Of a stretch of DNA of 64,000 nt, positions 1-8,457 are shown piece by piece. A model generated the notes under the pieces. It did not search any database and had not been told where the DNA came from. It saw nothing but the letters and a program-made list of their open reading frames with translations. The stretch's first letter is position 1. Each line of letters opens with the position of its first letter. This DNA is from JAAYXE01 sp964391195 (lineage in GTDB: Bacteria > Chloroflexota > Anaerolineae > Anaerolineales > UBA4823): positions 1 through 64,000 of the forward strand of contig CAYMLG010000005.1 in assembly GCA_964391195.1 (NCBI GenBank), written 5' to 3'. A program made the position numbers and the translations under genes.

Positions 1-305
1 CTTCGATTATTCTGGATCAGTATAAATGTTATGGCTGGATAATTATTTATCCGCTTCCTTTATACTGTTTAAAATCCTACTATCTATGACAGATTAAGTA
101 TACATGAGAAGTAGATAATGTCAAACAATCTGATGAAGGTCCCAGCAAACCAGGCATACCGGCTTTGAGGCTCCTTTTTCTTCATTTCTCTCCAGTCCTC
201 AGAACGTATCTCTTGCAGGGATCAAATATGCACATTATGATTACCAGGCGTATTCCAACGGAAAACTATTAAGCCGCCTGTGAACCTGACCTACCAGCGA
301 ACGAA
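1..305. other. Non-coding region upstream of the restriction-modification gene
   Basis: No convincing gene is present here. The stretch is AT-rich. Positions 37-52 form a small inverted repeat (GGATAA, four-base spacer, TTATCC) that could be an operator or a short hairpin. I could not pick a -35/-10 pair with confidence, and there is no strong Shine-Dalgarno sequence just before the start at 306. The end of any previous gene lies outside the window. Confidence 0.5.
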
Positions 306-3300
306 ATGGCTGCGGATCAAGAGACTATTCGAGACGTTCTTGCCTCCTTACCTTCCGGGAAGCTTGCTGCGTTAAAGCAGCTCTTCTGGAGGGAATTAAA
401 CTACCAGCGCTCGGATACTCCCCTCTCGACCCGCGGTTGGCCGGAAGAACCCCTTTCTTTTATCGCTGCGCCGCCTGTGCTCCTGGCCACCGGCGGGGAT
501 GGGGACGGTTTTCATGTCATTTACATCCAGCTCAAGGATCATCGTCTCCGCCTGGCTCAAGAACGCCAGATTATCAGTTCGCTAATCGAAGGACATCCTT
601 TTTCCCTGTTCATTTTTTCAAACGCAGATCAGCAATACTGGCACTTTGTCAATGTGAAGTACGATCATGGCAAGGAGGCGAAATCGCCTCGGCTCTACCG
701 GCGCATTGCGATCGGCCCTGAAGAACGACTGCGGACGGCGGCCGGACGGATCTCCCTCCTGGATCTGGCGAACATGGGGGATCATTTCTCCGGGATCTCT
801 CCGCTGGCCATCCAGCAGGTCCACGATGAAGCGTTCGATGTTGAAAAAGTAACTTCCGAGTTCTTCAGAGCGTACCAAAAGATATTCTTCGGATTCCAGG
901 AGACGCTCTATCAGCAGGCGAACGATCAGCAGTGGGCGCACGATTATGCGCTCCAGTTCCTCAACCGCCTGATGTTCCTGTACTACTTCCAGCGCAAGCG
1001 CTGGCTGCAAAATGATACAGATTTCTTAGGGTCATTCTGGCGAGCATATCGGGAATCGAACCAGCCGCCGGATACTTTTGTTTCGAATTGGCTGCAAGTC
1101 CTCTTCTTCGAGGCTTTAAACACCCCGCGCGATGCACGCAAAACAGCACGACCTCATTTCCCGGATTGGGTAAATCAAGCACTTTATGATGCCCCCTACC
1201 TGAACGGCGGTTTGTTTGCCCGGAATGAGTTGGATCGGAAGCAGCGAGTCCAGATCGAGGATGAGAGCTTTCGGAAGATTTTTGACTTTTTCGAAGGCTA
1301 TGACTTCACGATTTCCGAGGATACCCCCTTCGACCAAGAAGTGGCTGTAGACCCCGAAATGATCGGTATCGTCTATGAAAGTTTGGTCAACGTGTCCGAG
1401 GAGGCGGATGAACGCGGTGAAGCAGGGATCTTTTACACCCCCAGAGTCGAGATCGATCTGATGTGCCGGTTATCGCTGGTCGATTGGCTGGTGAATCATT
1501 TGGGAGTAGAAAACAAGGATATTCTCTATCAGTTTGTCTTTGCCCTGGACCCGGAACAGAAGAAGCGAATTGCCGAAGAGTTACGCGATCGGAATTTATG
1601 GCCCCCATTAAGCGACTTGCTTGCTAACGTTTCCGTGTTAGATCCCGCCTGTGGCGCGGGTTCTTTTCTGGTTGGTATATTGTTCGTGCTCGATGATCTT
1701 ATCTGTCGTTCGAACACTGAGTTGGGGAAGCGCCAGACGGATTACGAGCGCAAGAAAAGCATTATCGCAAATTCTCTCTATGGGGTAGATGTCATGCGTT
1801 GGGCCGTAGAGGCAGCCGAATTACGTCTCTGGCTCCAACTCATTGCAGACGCCCCCGTGGCGCTGCCGGAAGAATATTATTCTCATCCGCTTTTACCCAA
1901 CCTCTCTTTTAAACTCAGACAGGGTGACAGCCTGGTTCAGGAAGTGGGAGGGATAAACTTTTCACACAGGAAAGGATCCTGGAAGCTACCGTCTCCTCTT
2001 GCAGCGAAGATCGATCAGCTCAAAGTAGAGAAGAAGGCTTTCTATTATTGTGGAAAAACGAATTCAAATAAAGCCGGGGAACAACTCCGGGTCTCAGAGT
2101 TCGAGTTATATCGAGAAATCCTAGAGGCCAGGCAATCGGAGATCCAGGATCGGATCAAAGAACTAAACCAGGCTCTTGAACCGGGGAAAAATCTATTTGG
2201 AAAAGGGGTGGCGCCACAACTCCACATGGATGAACTACCCATGGAGCAAGAGCTTGAGCGATTGAATTTCGAGTTAGAACAGGTAAACATTGCTCTCAGG
2301 GCGCTTCGAAGCCCGCATGACATTCCGTTCGTTTGGGATATCGCTTTCGTGGAAATCCTGGAAGGTGGGTCAGGCGGCTTCGATATCGTTATCGGCAATC
2401 CCCCTTACGTGCGCCAGGAGCTGATTCATGATCCCCGCCATGATTCCAGAAGTGTATCGAATACTCAAAAAAGAGATTACAAAGTCAGGCTGGCGAGGTC
2501 TGTTTATCACGCCTGGCCGCTGTCGTTTGGATATAACATCGGAAAAGACAGGGCGAGCAGGAACATCGATTCCAAAAGCGACCTCTATATCTATTTCTAC
2601 TTTCATGGCCTTTCATTGTTAAACGAACGAGGTTCATTTTGCTTTATTACGTCCAATTCCTGGCTTGACGTAAGCTATGGAAAAGATCTACAGGAATTCT
2701 TTCTGAACAGAACGAAGCTGAAATTTGTCATCGATAACCAGGTAAAGCGCACTTTTTCCAGCGCCAATGTAAACACAGTGATTGTCCTGATCAATTCCCC
2801 CAGAGACACCACGGCAGCGGTCAAGGAGTACCTGGACCATCTGGTTCGCTATCTCGTGATCAAAGTGCCATTTGCACAGGTAATCGATCCAAACATTTGG
2901 GAAGAAATCGAAGGGGCAAAGCAGCGCAAATCCCTTCCTGAATACCGGTTACATGTCGCCTCCCAAAACGAGTTAATCGATGAAGGGACAGATCGGGGAA
3001 CAAAAACCTTTTGTGGTGATAAGTGGGGAGGCAAATACCTGCGCGCTCCGGATATCTACTGGGCCATTCAACAGAAAGCTGCCTCCAGGCTTCTCCGGAT
3101 TAAAGATATCGCCGGCTTCAAGCGAGGGTTTACCACTGGCGCGAATGAGTTCTTTTTTGTGGATGAGCGAACGATCAAAGCGTTTGGAATCGAAGACGAG
3201 TTTTTAATGCCGGTGATCAGGAGTCCGAAGGAGTGTAAACATATCTTCATTGACCCTGAAGCGATGAAGTATAAGGTTTTCTTATGCAACAAGAAAACCG

Positions 3301-3872
3301 CCCTGCTAAAAGGCACAGGCGCCTTCGAATATATCCGCTACGGTGAGCAGCGTGGTTTCGATGAGAGACCCACAACCAGAGCACGGACCCTTTGGTATAA
3401 CCTGGGCGGCTTTTGCCCGGCAGAGGTTCTATGGTTAAAGGCATACCATGATCGATTTATCTATCCGGTAAACAAGCCCGGGTTATTGGCCGGCGACCGG
3501 TTTTATGAGATCCGCTTCAAGAAGAAGTATGAGTTAGATCAAATTGCCCTTTCTTTGAATAACACCTACACCGTATTAAGCACCGAAATCAACGGGCGGG
3601 TCAACCTTGGAGTAGGGGCGTTGGATAACATGGTCTATGAAGCCGCAAGCAATTTTATTGTTGATCCTGCATTGTTACCGGGTAGTGTGAACGTTTATAA
3701 CCGTGAAGTGCTTCCGATAGAACAAGAATTGAGCTCTCCCGACCGCAGAGAATTAGATGAGATTGTCTTCTATGTTTTAGGGCTGACAAGAATAGAGCGT
3801 GACAGCCTTTATGAAGCTGTGATCGATTTAACCCTCAACAGATTGAGTAGAGCGAGCAGTCTAGACGAATAA
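306..3872 (+). CDS. Eco57I-like type IIG restriction-modification protein (DNA adenine methyltransferase with specificity domain)
   Basis: An 1188-residue protein of the single-chain Eco57I/TaqI-like methylase class, which modifies adenine in a specific DNA site and often also cuts. Visible parts: an N-terminal region (about 1-180) with a stretch (FHVIYIQLKDHRL...HWHFVNVKY-like) seen at the start of this class; a helical region with FLYYFQRKRWL; a FYTP motif near residue 378; SAM-binding motif I DPACGAGSF near 450; GVDVMRWAVEAAELRLWL; and catalytic motif IV GNPPYVRQE near 700. The last third (from about 900, GFKRGFTTGANEFFF) resembles the TaqI-C type target-recognition domain. I could not identify a PD-(D/E)xK nuclease signature, so cutting activity is unproven. 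No separate R, S or REase gene adjoins it. Base composition is lower in GC than the respiratory operon next door, suggesting transfer. The ATG at 306 lacks a clear ribosome-binding site. Confidence 0.85.
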   Translation: MAADQETIRDVLASLPSGKLAALKQLFWRELNYQRSDTPLSTRGWPEEPLSFIAAPPVLLATGGDGDGFHVIYIQLKDHRLRLAQERQIISSLIEGHPFSLFIFSNADQQYWHFVNVKYDHGKEAKSPRLYRRIAIGPEERLRTAAGRISLLDLANMGDHFSGISPLAIQQVHDEAFDVEKVTSEFFRAYQKIFFGFQETLYQQANDQQWAHDYALQFLNRLMFLYYFQRKRWLQNDTDFLGSFWRAYRESNQPPDTFVSNWLQVLFFEALNTPRDARKTARPHFPDWVNQALYDAPYLNGGLFARNELDRKQRVQIEDESFRKIFDFFEGYDFTISEDTPFDQEVAVDPEMIGIVYESLVNVSEEADERGEAGIFYTPRVEIDLMCRLSLVDWLVNHLGVENKDILYQFVFALDPEQKKRIAEELRDRNLWPPLSDLLANVSVLDPACGAGSFLVGILFVLDDLICRSNTELGKRQTDYERKKSIIANSLYGVDVMRWAVEAAELRLWLQLIADAPVALPEEYYSHPLLPNLSFKLRQGDSLVQEVGGINFSHRKGSWKLPSPLAAKIDQLKVEKKAFYYCGKTNSNKAGEQLRVSEFELYREILEARQSEIQDRIKELNQALEPGKNLFGKGVAPQLHMDELPMEQELERLNFELEQVNIALRALRSPHDIPFVWDIAFVEILEGGSGGFDIVIGNPPYVRQELIHDPRHDSRSVSNTQKRDYKVRLARSVYHAWPLSFGYNIGKDRASRNIDSKSDLYIYFYFHGLSLLNERGSFCFITSNSWLDVSYGKDLQEFFLNRTKLKFVIDNQVKRTFSSANVNTVIVLINSPRDTTAAVKEYLDHLVRYLVIKVPFAQVIDPNIWEEIEGAKQRKSLPEYRLHVASQNELIDEGTDRGTKTFCGDKWGGKYLRAPDIYWAIQQKAASRLLRIKDIAGFKRGFTTGANEFFFVDERTIKAFGIEDEFLMPVIRSPKECKHIFIDPEAMKYKVFLCNKKTALLKGTGAFEYIRYGEQRGFDERPTTRARTLWYNLGGFCPAEVLWLKAYHDRFIYPVNKPGLLAGDRFYEIRFKKKYELDQIALSLNNTYTVLSTEINGRVNLGVGALDNMVYEAASNFIVDPALLPGSVNVYNREVLPIEQELSSPDRRELDEIVFYVLGLTRIERDSLYEAVIDLTLNRLSRASSLDE

Positions 3873-3941
3873 GCCTATACTTGTAACCACCCGCCCCGGC
3901 TGTGCTTTCCAAGTCGATCTGTGAGTACGGGAAATTCCTTA

Positions 3942-3970
3942 TTGAAATTCTCTGGATCCTCGTATATAAT
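3942..3970 (+). promoter_or_regulatory. Candidate sigma70-type promoter of the VOC gene
   Basis: TTGAAA at 3942-3947 and a perfect TATAAT at 3965-3970 are separated by exactly 17 bases. The start codon follows 48 bases downstream. This is the best match to a housekeeping promoter in the window. Confidence 0.75.
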
Positions 3971-4017
3971 ACAAATGTTCTATTAATCTCAGATGAGTGA
4001 ACAGGAGGGAACAGATC

Positions 4018-4440
4018 ATGCCATCCAGACTTAATCCATACATCAGCTTCAAAGACAACGCCCGCCAGGCCATGGAGTTCTACCACTCAGTCTTCGGCGG
4101 CCAGCTTCATATGACCACCTTCGATGAGTTCCACGCCACGGAAAACCCGGCCGATGCAAAAAAGATCATGCATGCCACGCTCGAAGGGGACAATGACATC
4201 CTGTTTATGGCCGCCGACACGCCGGAAGGCGTGCCCACCGACGAGGGGGCGAATATCAGCATGTCGCTCAGCGGCGAGGATGAAGCCTTGCTGCGGGGCT
4301 ATTGGGAGAAGCTGTCCAATGGCGCCATGATCACCTTGCCGCTGGAGAAAGCTCCCTGGGGCGATACCTTCGGCATGCTGACCGACAAGTTTGGGGTTAA
4401 CTGGATGGTGAACATCACCGGAGATCAAGGGGGTAGTTAG
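4018..4440 (+). CDS. VOC-fold (PhnB/glyoxalase-like) protein
   Basis: A 140-residue protein of the PhnB-like branch of the vicinal-oxygen-chelate superfamily, opening MPSRLNPYISFKDNARQAME, with FYHSVFGGQL and a closing FGVNWMVNI typical of the family. Members include dioxygenase, glyoxalase and antibiotic-resistance folds. The substrate of this branch is usually unknown, and no function is assigned. The ATG at 4018 is chosen because AGGAGG at 4003-4008 sits nine bases upstream; the GTG at 3997 would include the ribosome-binding site itself. Its stop codon overlaps the stop of the convergent coxD by four bases (4437-4440), so no terminator separates them. Confidence 0.85.
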   Translation: MPSRLNPYISFKDNARQAMEFYHSVFGGQLHMTTFDEFHATENPADAKKIMHATLEGDNDILFMAADTPEGVPTDEGANISMSLSGEDEALLRGYWEKLSNGAMITLPLEKAPWGDTFGMLTDKFGVNWMVNITGDQGGS

Positions 4441-4724
4441 GTAGGCGGCAGCCAGATGCGCGTCAGATAATCGCTCAGCGTCAGCCCGATTAGGATCAGC
4501 AGCCAGAGCAGCCCCAGCACCACGAAGAACTTGGTCAGACGGCTGCCAAAGCGGACGTGCATAAAGAACAAGATCACCAGGGCGGCCTTCACACCGGCGA
4601 TCAGCAGCGCCAGGACCGGGTTGAACCACCCCAGGTCCATGAAGGCCGCCCCGATCGTCGTTGCCAGCAGGACCAGCAGCGCCAGGAAGACGAGAAAATA
4701 AGTCCGCGGGGAAGTGTGCTCCAT
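4437..4724 (-). CDS. coxD: Cytochrome c oxidase subunit IV (prokaryotic type)
   Basis: A 95-residue membrane protein with three hydrophobic segments and the family hallmark VILFFMHVRFGSRLTK near residues 50-65. It is the small accessory subunit of heme-copper oxidases and helps assemble or stabilise the core. The start is the ATG at 4724, five bases after the coxC stop. A longer reading frame upstream overlaps coxC in another frame and is not credible. It is the last gene of the act-cox operon and converges on the VOC gene with a four-base stop overlap. Confidence 0.85.
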   Translation of the reverse strand: MEHTSPRTYFLVFLALLVLLATTIGAAFMDLGWFNPVLALLIAGVKAALVILFFMHVRFGSRLTKFFVVLGLLWLLILIGLTLSDYLTRIWLPPT

Positions 4725-4729
4725 CGCTC

Positions 4730-5392
4730 TCAAGTCCGGTCGATCAGATACAGCAGCGGGAACAGGAAGATCCAGACGATATCGACAAAGTGCCAGTACA
4801 GCCCGGCCAGCTCCACCGGCGCGTAGCTCCTGGCGTGATAGCGCCCGAACCATGACAGGACGGCCAGGGCGCCCATCACCAGCACCCCGATGATCATGTG
4901 CAGGGCGTGCAGCCCGGTCATGATGAAATACAGGCTGTAGAACAGGCGCAGCGGCCGCTCCTGCGGGTCCACGTAGCCCATCAGCTCCCGGCTGGGGAAG
5001 AGCCCCTCCTGGAACTTGTGCAGGTACTCCACCCCCTTGATGGAGAGAAAGGCCACCCCCAGCACCATCGTCGCCAGCAGCAGCCCCACCAGCAGCGTAC
5101 GACTGCCGGTGGGGCTGCGGGTTGAAGCCGCGTGCACCGCCAGCGCCATGGTGAAACTGCTCAGCAGCAGAATCCCGGTGTTGATCCCGCCCAGCAGCAG
5201 ATCCAGGTGCCGGCTGCCCTCGGCAAAAGCCTCCGGGTACAGGTAGCGGTAGATCAGGTAGGCGGTGAACAGCGCCCCGAAGAACAGCACCTCGCTGGCC
5301 AGGAACAGCCACATCCCCAGGTGGTTGAGCTCCATATCCTCGCCCGCCTCGTGCCCGTGGGCGGGCCGTGCCTGCTGCAGGGCGTCACTCAT
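4730..5392 (-). CDS. coxC: Cytochrome c oxidase subunit III
   Basis: A 220-residue, multi-pass membrane subunit III of an aa3-type oxidase. It opens with a short hydrophilic arm, then NHLGMWLFLASEVLFFGALFTAYLIYRY, the usual first-helix signature. Later helices carry GLHALHMIIG and YWHFVDIVWIFLFPLLYL, both characteristic of the family. Subunit III supports proton uptake and stability of subunit I. The start ATGAGTGA overlaps the end of coxA by eight bases, implying translational coupling, and coxD follows after five bases. Confidence 0.93.
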   Translation of the reverse strand: MSDALQQARPAHGHEAGEDMELNHLGMWLFLASEVLFFGALFTAYLIYRYLYPEAFAEGSRHLDLLLGGINTGILLLSSFTMALAVHAASTRSPTGSRTLLVGLLLATMVLGVAFLSIKGVEYLHKFQEGLFPSRELMGYVDPQERPLRLFYSLYFIMTGLHALHMIIGVLVMGALAVLSWFGRYHARSYAPVELAGLYWHFVDIVWIFLFPLLYLIDRT

Positions 5393-7016
5393 GCTGAGCC
5401 TCCATCTCGCTGTCTATTGGCGGGAAGGTGTAAGCCTCCGCTGTCACCACCGGTATTCGGGCGAAATTCTCCGGCGGCGGCGGGGAGGAGACCGTCCACT
5501 CCAGCCCGCTGGCCCCGAAGGGGTTGTCGCCTGCCAGCTTTCCCGACCGCAGCGAGATCAGCAGGTAGACCAGCGGCAGCAGGTAGCCCAATGCCAGGAT
5601 CGAGGCGCCCGCGGTGGACATCACGTTCAGCACCTGGAACTCGGGCGGGTAGGTGTAATAGCGGCGCGGCATGCCCATATAGCCCACGATGAACTGCGGG
5701 AAGAAGGTCAGGTTGAAGCCGAAGAAGATCAGCGCCGCCGAGATCCGCCCCCACCACTCCGGGTACATCCGCCCGCTGATCTTCGGCCACCAGTAATGGA
5801 TCCCGCCGATATAGGCCATCACCGAGGCCCCCACCATGATGTAGTGGAAATGCGCCACCACGAAGTACGTATCGTGGACGTGCACGTCCACCGCCAGCGA
5901 GGCCACGAACAGCCCGGTCAGCCCGCCCACGGTGAACAGCCCGATGAACCCCAGGGCGTAGAGCATCGGCGTGTCGAAGGAAATGCTGCCCTTGTACAGC
6001 GTTGCCGTCCAGTTGAACACCTTGACCGCCGAGGGGATCGCCACCAGGAAGCTCAACCCCGAGAAGACTGCGCTGCCGTAGGCCGACTGCCCTGAGACGA
6101 ACATGTGGTGCCCCCACACCAGGAAGCCCAGCACGGCGATGCCCAGGCTGGCCAGCGCCACGAAGGTGTAGCCGAAGATCCGCCGCCGGGTGAAGGCCGC
6201 CACCATCTCGCTCACCACCCCCATCGCCGGCAGGATCATGATATACACCGCCGGGTGCGAGTAGAACCAGAACAGGTGCTGGAACAGCACCGGGTCCCCG
6301 CCGATCGCCGGGTCGAAGATGCCCACGGCGAAGATCCGCTCGATGGCCACCAGGGCCAGCACGATGGCCAGCACCGGCGTGGCCAGCACCAGGATCAGGC
6401 TGGTGGCGTAGTGCGACCAGATGAACAGCGGAAGCCGCGACCAGCTCATCCCCGGCGCCCGGCACTTGTGGATGGTCACGATGAAGTTCAGCCCGGTGAT
6501 GATGGTCGAGAAGCCGGCGATGAACACCCCCAGAATGCCGAACACCACCGCCGTGTTGCTGTAGGTTGTGCTGTAAGGGGTGTAGAAGGTCCAGCCCGTA
6601 TCCAGCCCGCCGAAGATCACCGCCCCGAAGGCGATCAGCCCGCCCGCCATGAACAGATACCAGCTCAGCAGGTTCAGCCGCGGGAAGGCCAGGTCTCGGG
6701 CCCCGATCATCAGCGGGATCAGGAAGTTGCCCAGCACGTTGGGGATGGCCGGGATGAGGAAGAACCACACCATGATGATCCCGTGCACGGTGAACAACTT
6801 GTTGTACGTCTCGGCTGAGACCATATCCCCCTGCGGGGTGAGCAGTTCCAGCCGGAACAGCACGGCCGAGAGGCCCCCCACGAAGAAGAACATCGTCACC
6901 GAGAGCATGTACAGCACGGCGATGCGCTTGTGATCCAGGGTCAACAGCCACGACCTGGCGGTGTAGCTGGCGTTCAGGTAGTTCTCGCGATAGCGGTCAA
7001 GGGCCACAGATGTCAT
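5385..7016 (-). CDS. coxA: Cytochrome c oxidase subunit I (A2-type heme-copper oxidase)
   Basis: The 543-residue catalytic subunit, with about twelve membrane helices, reduces oxygen to water and pumps protons. Metal-ligand motifs are visible: FTVHGIIMVW (low-spin heme His), YSHPAVYIMILP (CuB His with the cross-linking Tyr), VWGHHMF (CuB His pair) and HVHDTYFVVAHFHYIM (heme ligands). The motif reads YSHPAV rather than GHPEV. In the established classification of heme-copper oxidases this marks the A2 subfamily, in which Tyr-Ser replaces the D-channel glutamate. The gene follows coxB after an unusually long 488-base gap that holds a palindromic repeat, and it overlaps coxC by eight bases. Confidence 0.96.
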   Translation of the reverse strand: MTSVALDRYRENYLNASYTARSWLLTLDHKRIAVLYMLSVTMFFFVGGLSAVLFRLELLTPQGDMVSAETYNKLFTVHGIIMVWFFLIPAIPNVLGNFLIPLMIGARDLAFPRLNLLSWYLFMAGGLIAFGAVIFGGLDTGWTFYTPYSTTYSNTAVVFGILGVFIAGFSTIITGLNFIVTIHKCRAPGMSWSRLPLFIWSHYATSLILVLATPVLAIVLALVAIERIFAVGIFDPAIGGDPVLFQHLFWFYSHPAVYIMILPAMGVVSEMVAAFTRRRIFGYTFVALASLGIAVLGFLVWGHHMFVSGQSAYGSAVFSGLSFLVAIPSAVKVFNWTATLYKGSISFDTPMLYALGFIGLFTVGGLTGLFVASLAVDVHVHDTYFVVAHFHYIMVGASVMAYIGGIHYWWPKISGRMYPEWWGRISAALIFFGFNLTFFPQFIVGYMGMPRRYYTYPPEFQVLNVMSTAGASILALGYLLPLVYLLISLRSGKLAGDNPFGASGLEWTVSSPPPPENFARIPVVTAEAYTFPPIDSEMEAQHE

Positions 7017-7194
7017 AAGCCACTAAGTCCTTTTCCAGAGAAAATCGTTACCTTTTGTAGGGGCGGGTCGTTGAGGAAGGCAAGGGATCCCCAAACCGTG
7101 AAGCCTAACCGCCAGGGACACCTTCCAACTCGGCAACTCAGACCCGCCCGCCCCGCATACTGGCAGAACACCCGATCACCGAGCCCCCTTCGGA

Positions 7195-7334
7195 CCCTGT
7201 CATCCGGAGTGGCATCGCACAGCGATGCTCAGCGCAGCGACCGAAGGATCTCCCCCTGCTTAGTGAATGAGATCCTTCGCCATGCGACGTTCTGCGACAC
7301 TGCGTGTAGCCCGTCGCCGCTCCGGATGACAGGG
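7195..7334. repeat. 140-bp nested palindromic repeat element in the coxB-coxA gap
   Basis: The element is bounded by a perfect 15-bp inverted repeat, CCCTGTCATCCGGAG at 7195-7209 and its complement at 7320-7334. Nested inside is a perfect 11-bp pair, CGAAGGATCTC at 7242-7252 and its complement at 7269-7279, around a 16-base centre. It resembles the non-coding 'TCATCC...GAAGGATCT' palindromic repeats scattered through many bacterial genomes. A degenerate half copy lies at 13863-13917 in the same operon. No coding capacity is evident. Confidence 0.8.
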
Positions 7335-7467
7335 TTGGGGAGCGGTGTACGGGCCAGGGACGTGCCTCGCATCCGGGCCCTCCCTATTCGGGTATTCGTG
7401 GTTTTGAGCATGCCGCGCATGCCATTCGTGGACGGCCCAGGCAAGGGCGACCAAAATACGGTCGCAT

Positions 7468-7511
7468 GGCATCTTGCGCTACCCGGCAAGATCGGCATCT
7501 TGCCCTACCCG
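7468..7511. repeat. Tandem 18-bp direct repeat with internal hairpin at the coxB 3' end
   Basis: GGCATCTTGCGCTACCCG at 7468-7485 is repeated with one change at 7494-7511, a 26-bp period, and the second copy overlaps the coxB stop. Between them GGCAAGAT and ATCTTGCC form an 8-bp stem with a four-base loop. A further 6-bp stem (GCGACC/GGTCGC) lies just before, at about 7448-7465. These hairpins immediately follow coxB on the minus strand and could weaken read-through into coxA. Confidence 0.55.
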
Positions 7512-8446
7512 TCGCCCAGGGAGCGGATGTACTCCACCAATTGCATGAGCTGCTCTTCGCTCACCCGCCCCTCGTAGGTGGGCATGATCGGCTGGTACCC
7601 TTCCACGACATGCTCGTTGGGGGTCAGGATCGACTCGCGGATGTAGGCCTCGTCGGCGACAACCGTCCCCCCATCGGTCAGCGGCACCTGCTGGCCGAAC
7701 AGCCCGACCAGGGTAGGGGCACGCTCGTTCGCCTCACCGGCATGGCACCCGCTGCACCCCAACTGGGTGAAGAGCTGCTCGCCCTCCTGCGCCAGGGGTA
7801 AACCGGGCTCCCCGGTCTGCCCGCCCTCGCTCAGCCAGGTCTCGTACTCGGCCGGCGTCATCACCACCACCCGGCCGCGCATGCGCGAATGGTTTGTGCC
7901 GCAATATTCGGCGCAGAAGATGTGATACTCCCCGGGCTCCGTCGCCTCGAACCACATCGTGGTGTACCGCCCGGGGATCACATCGTACTTGATGCGGAAG
8001 GCCGGCACGAAGAAGCTATGGATTACGTCCTGCGAGATCATCGTCAGCCGTACCGGACGGTTAGCCGGCACGTGCAGCTCATTGATCTCTCGCGGGCCTT
8101 CCGGGTGCTGCACCTTCCACATCCACTGCTGCCCCACCACGTACACGTCCAACGCCCCTTGCGGCGGGCGCATCATCTGGAAGTAGACGATCGCCGCCCC
8201 GATGAAGGTGCCCATCCCCAATACGAGCAGCCCACCCATCCAGCCCATCTCGATCTTGACGTTGGTCAGCGGGGGGTTGCTGCGGTCCACCTGCCGCCCC
8301 CGGCGATACCTGATGCCCCAGAATATGATCAGGAACAGCACGATCAGGGTGAAGAAGCTGCTCAGCCCGAGCAGCACCAGCAGCAAGACATCCACCCAAC
8401 CCGCCACGGTGGACACGGCCGGCGGGAAAAACGGCAGCTCAGGCAT
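7505..8446 (-). CDS. coxB: Cytochrome c oxidase subunit II with fused C-terminal cytochrome c
   Basis: A 313-residue protein that receives electrons from cytochrome c. Two N-terminal helices (about 14-45 and 70-95) anchor it, with no cleavable signal apparent. The periplasmic cupredoxin domain carries the complete CuA site: HSFFVPAF followed by CAEYCGTNHSRM, supplying His, Cys, Glu, Cys, His and Met. From about residue 215 a class I cytochrome c domain follows, with heme motif CSGCH and distal Met in QPIMPTYEGR. The stop lies at the edge of a direct repeat. It starts eleven bases after the SCO gene. The fused cytochrome closely resembles the C-terminal domain of the cytochrome gene two places upstream. 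Confidence 0.95.
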   Translation of the reverse strand: MPELPFFPPAVSTVAGWVDVLLLVLLGLSSFFTLIVLFLIIFWGIRYRRGRQVDRSNPPLTNVKIEMGWMGGLLVLGMGTFIGAAIVYFQMMRPPQGALDVYVVGQQWMWKVQHPEGPREINELHVPANRPVRLTMISQDVIHSFFVPAFRIKYDVIPGRYTTMWFEATEPGEYHIFCAEYCGTNHSRMRGRVVVMTPAEYETWLSEGGQTGEPGLPLAQEGEQLFTQLGCSGCHAGEANERAPTLVGLFGQQVPLTDGGTVVADEAYIRESILTPNEHVVEGYQPIMPTYEGRVSEEQLMQLVEYIRSLGDG

Positions 8447-8457
8447 ATCTCATTCCC

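Noticed and set aside
5132..6818. Long plus-strand reading frames opposite coxA and coxC (for example 5132-5692, 5265-6095, 6105-6818)
   Set aside because: They are antisense to clear oxidase genes, have His/Arg/Gln-rich shadow composition and no family similarity.
5389..6951. 520-codon minus-strand frame overlapping coxA
   Set aside because: Out-of-frame reading of coxA with no similarity; coxA itself is complete.
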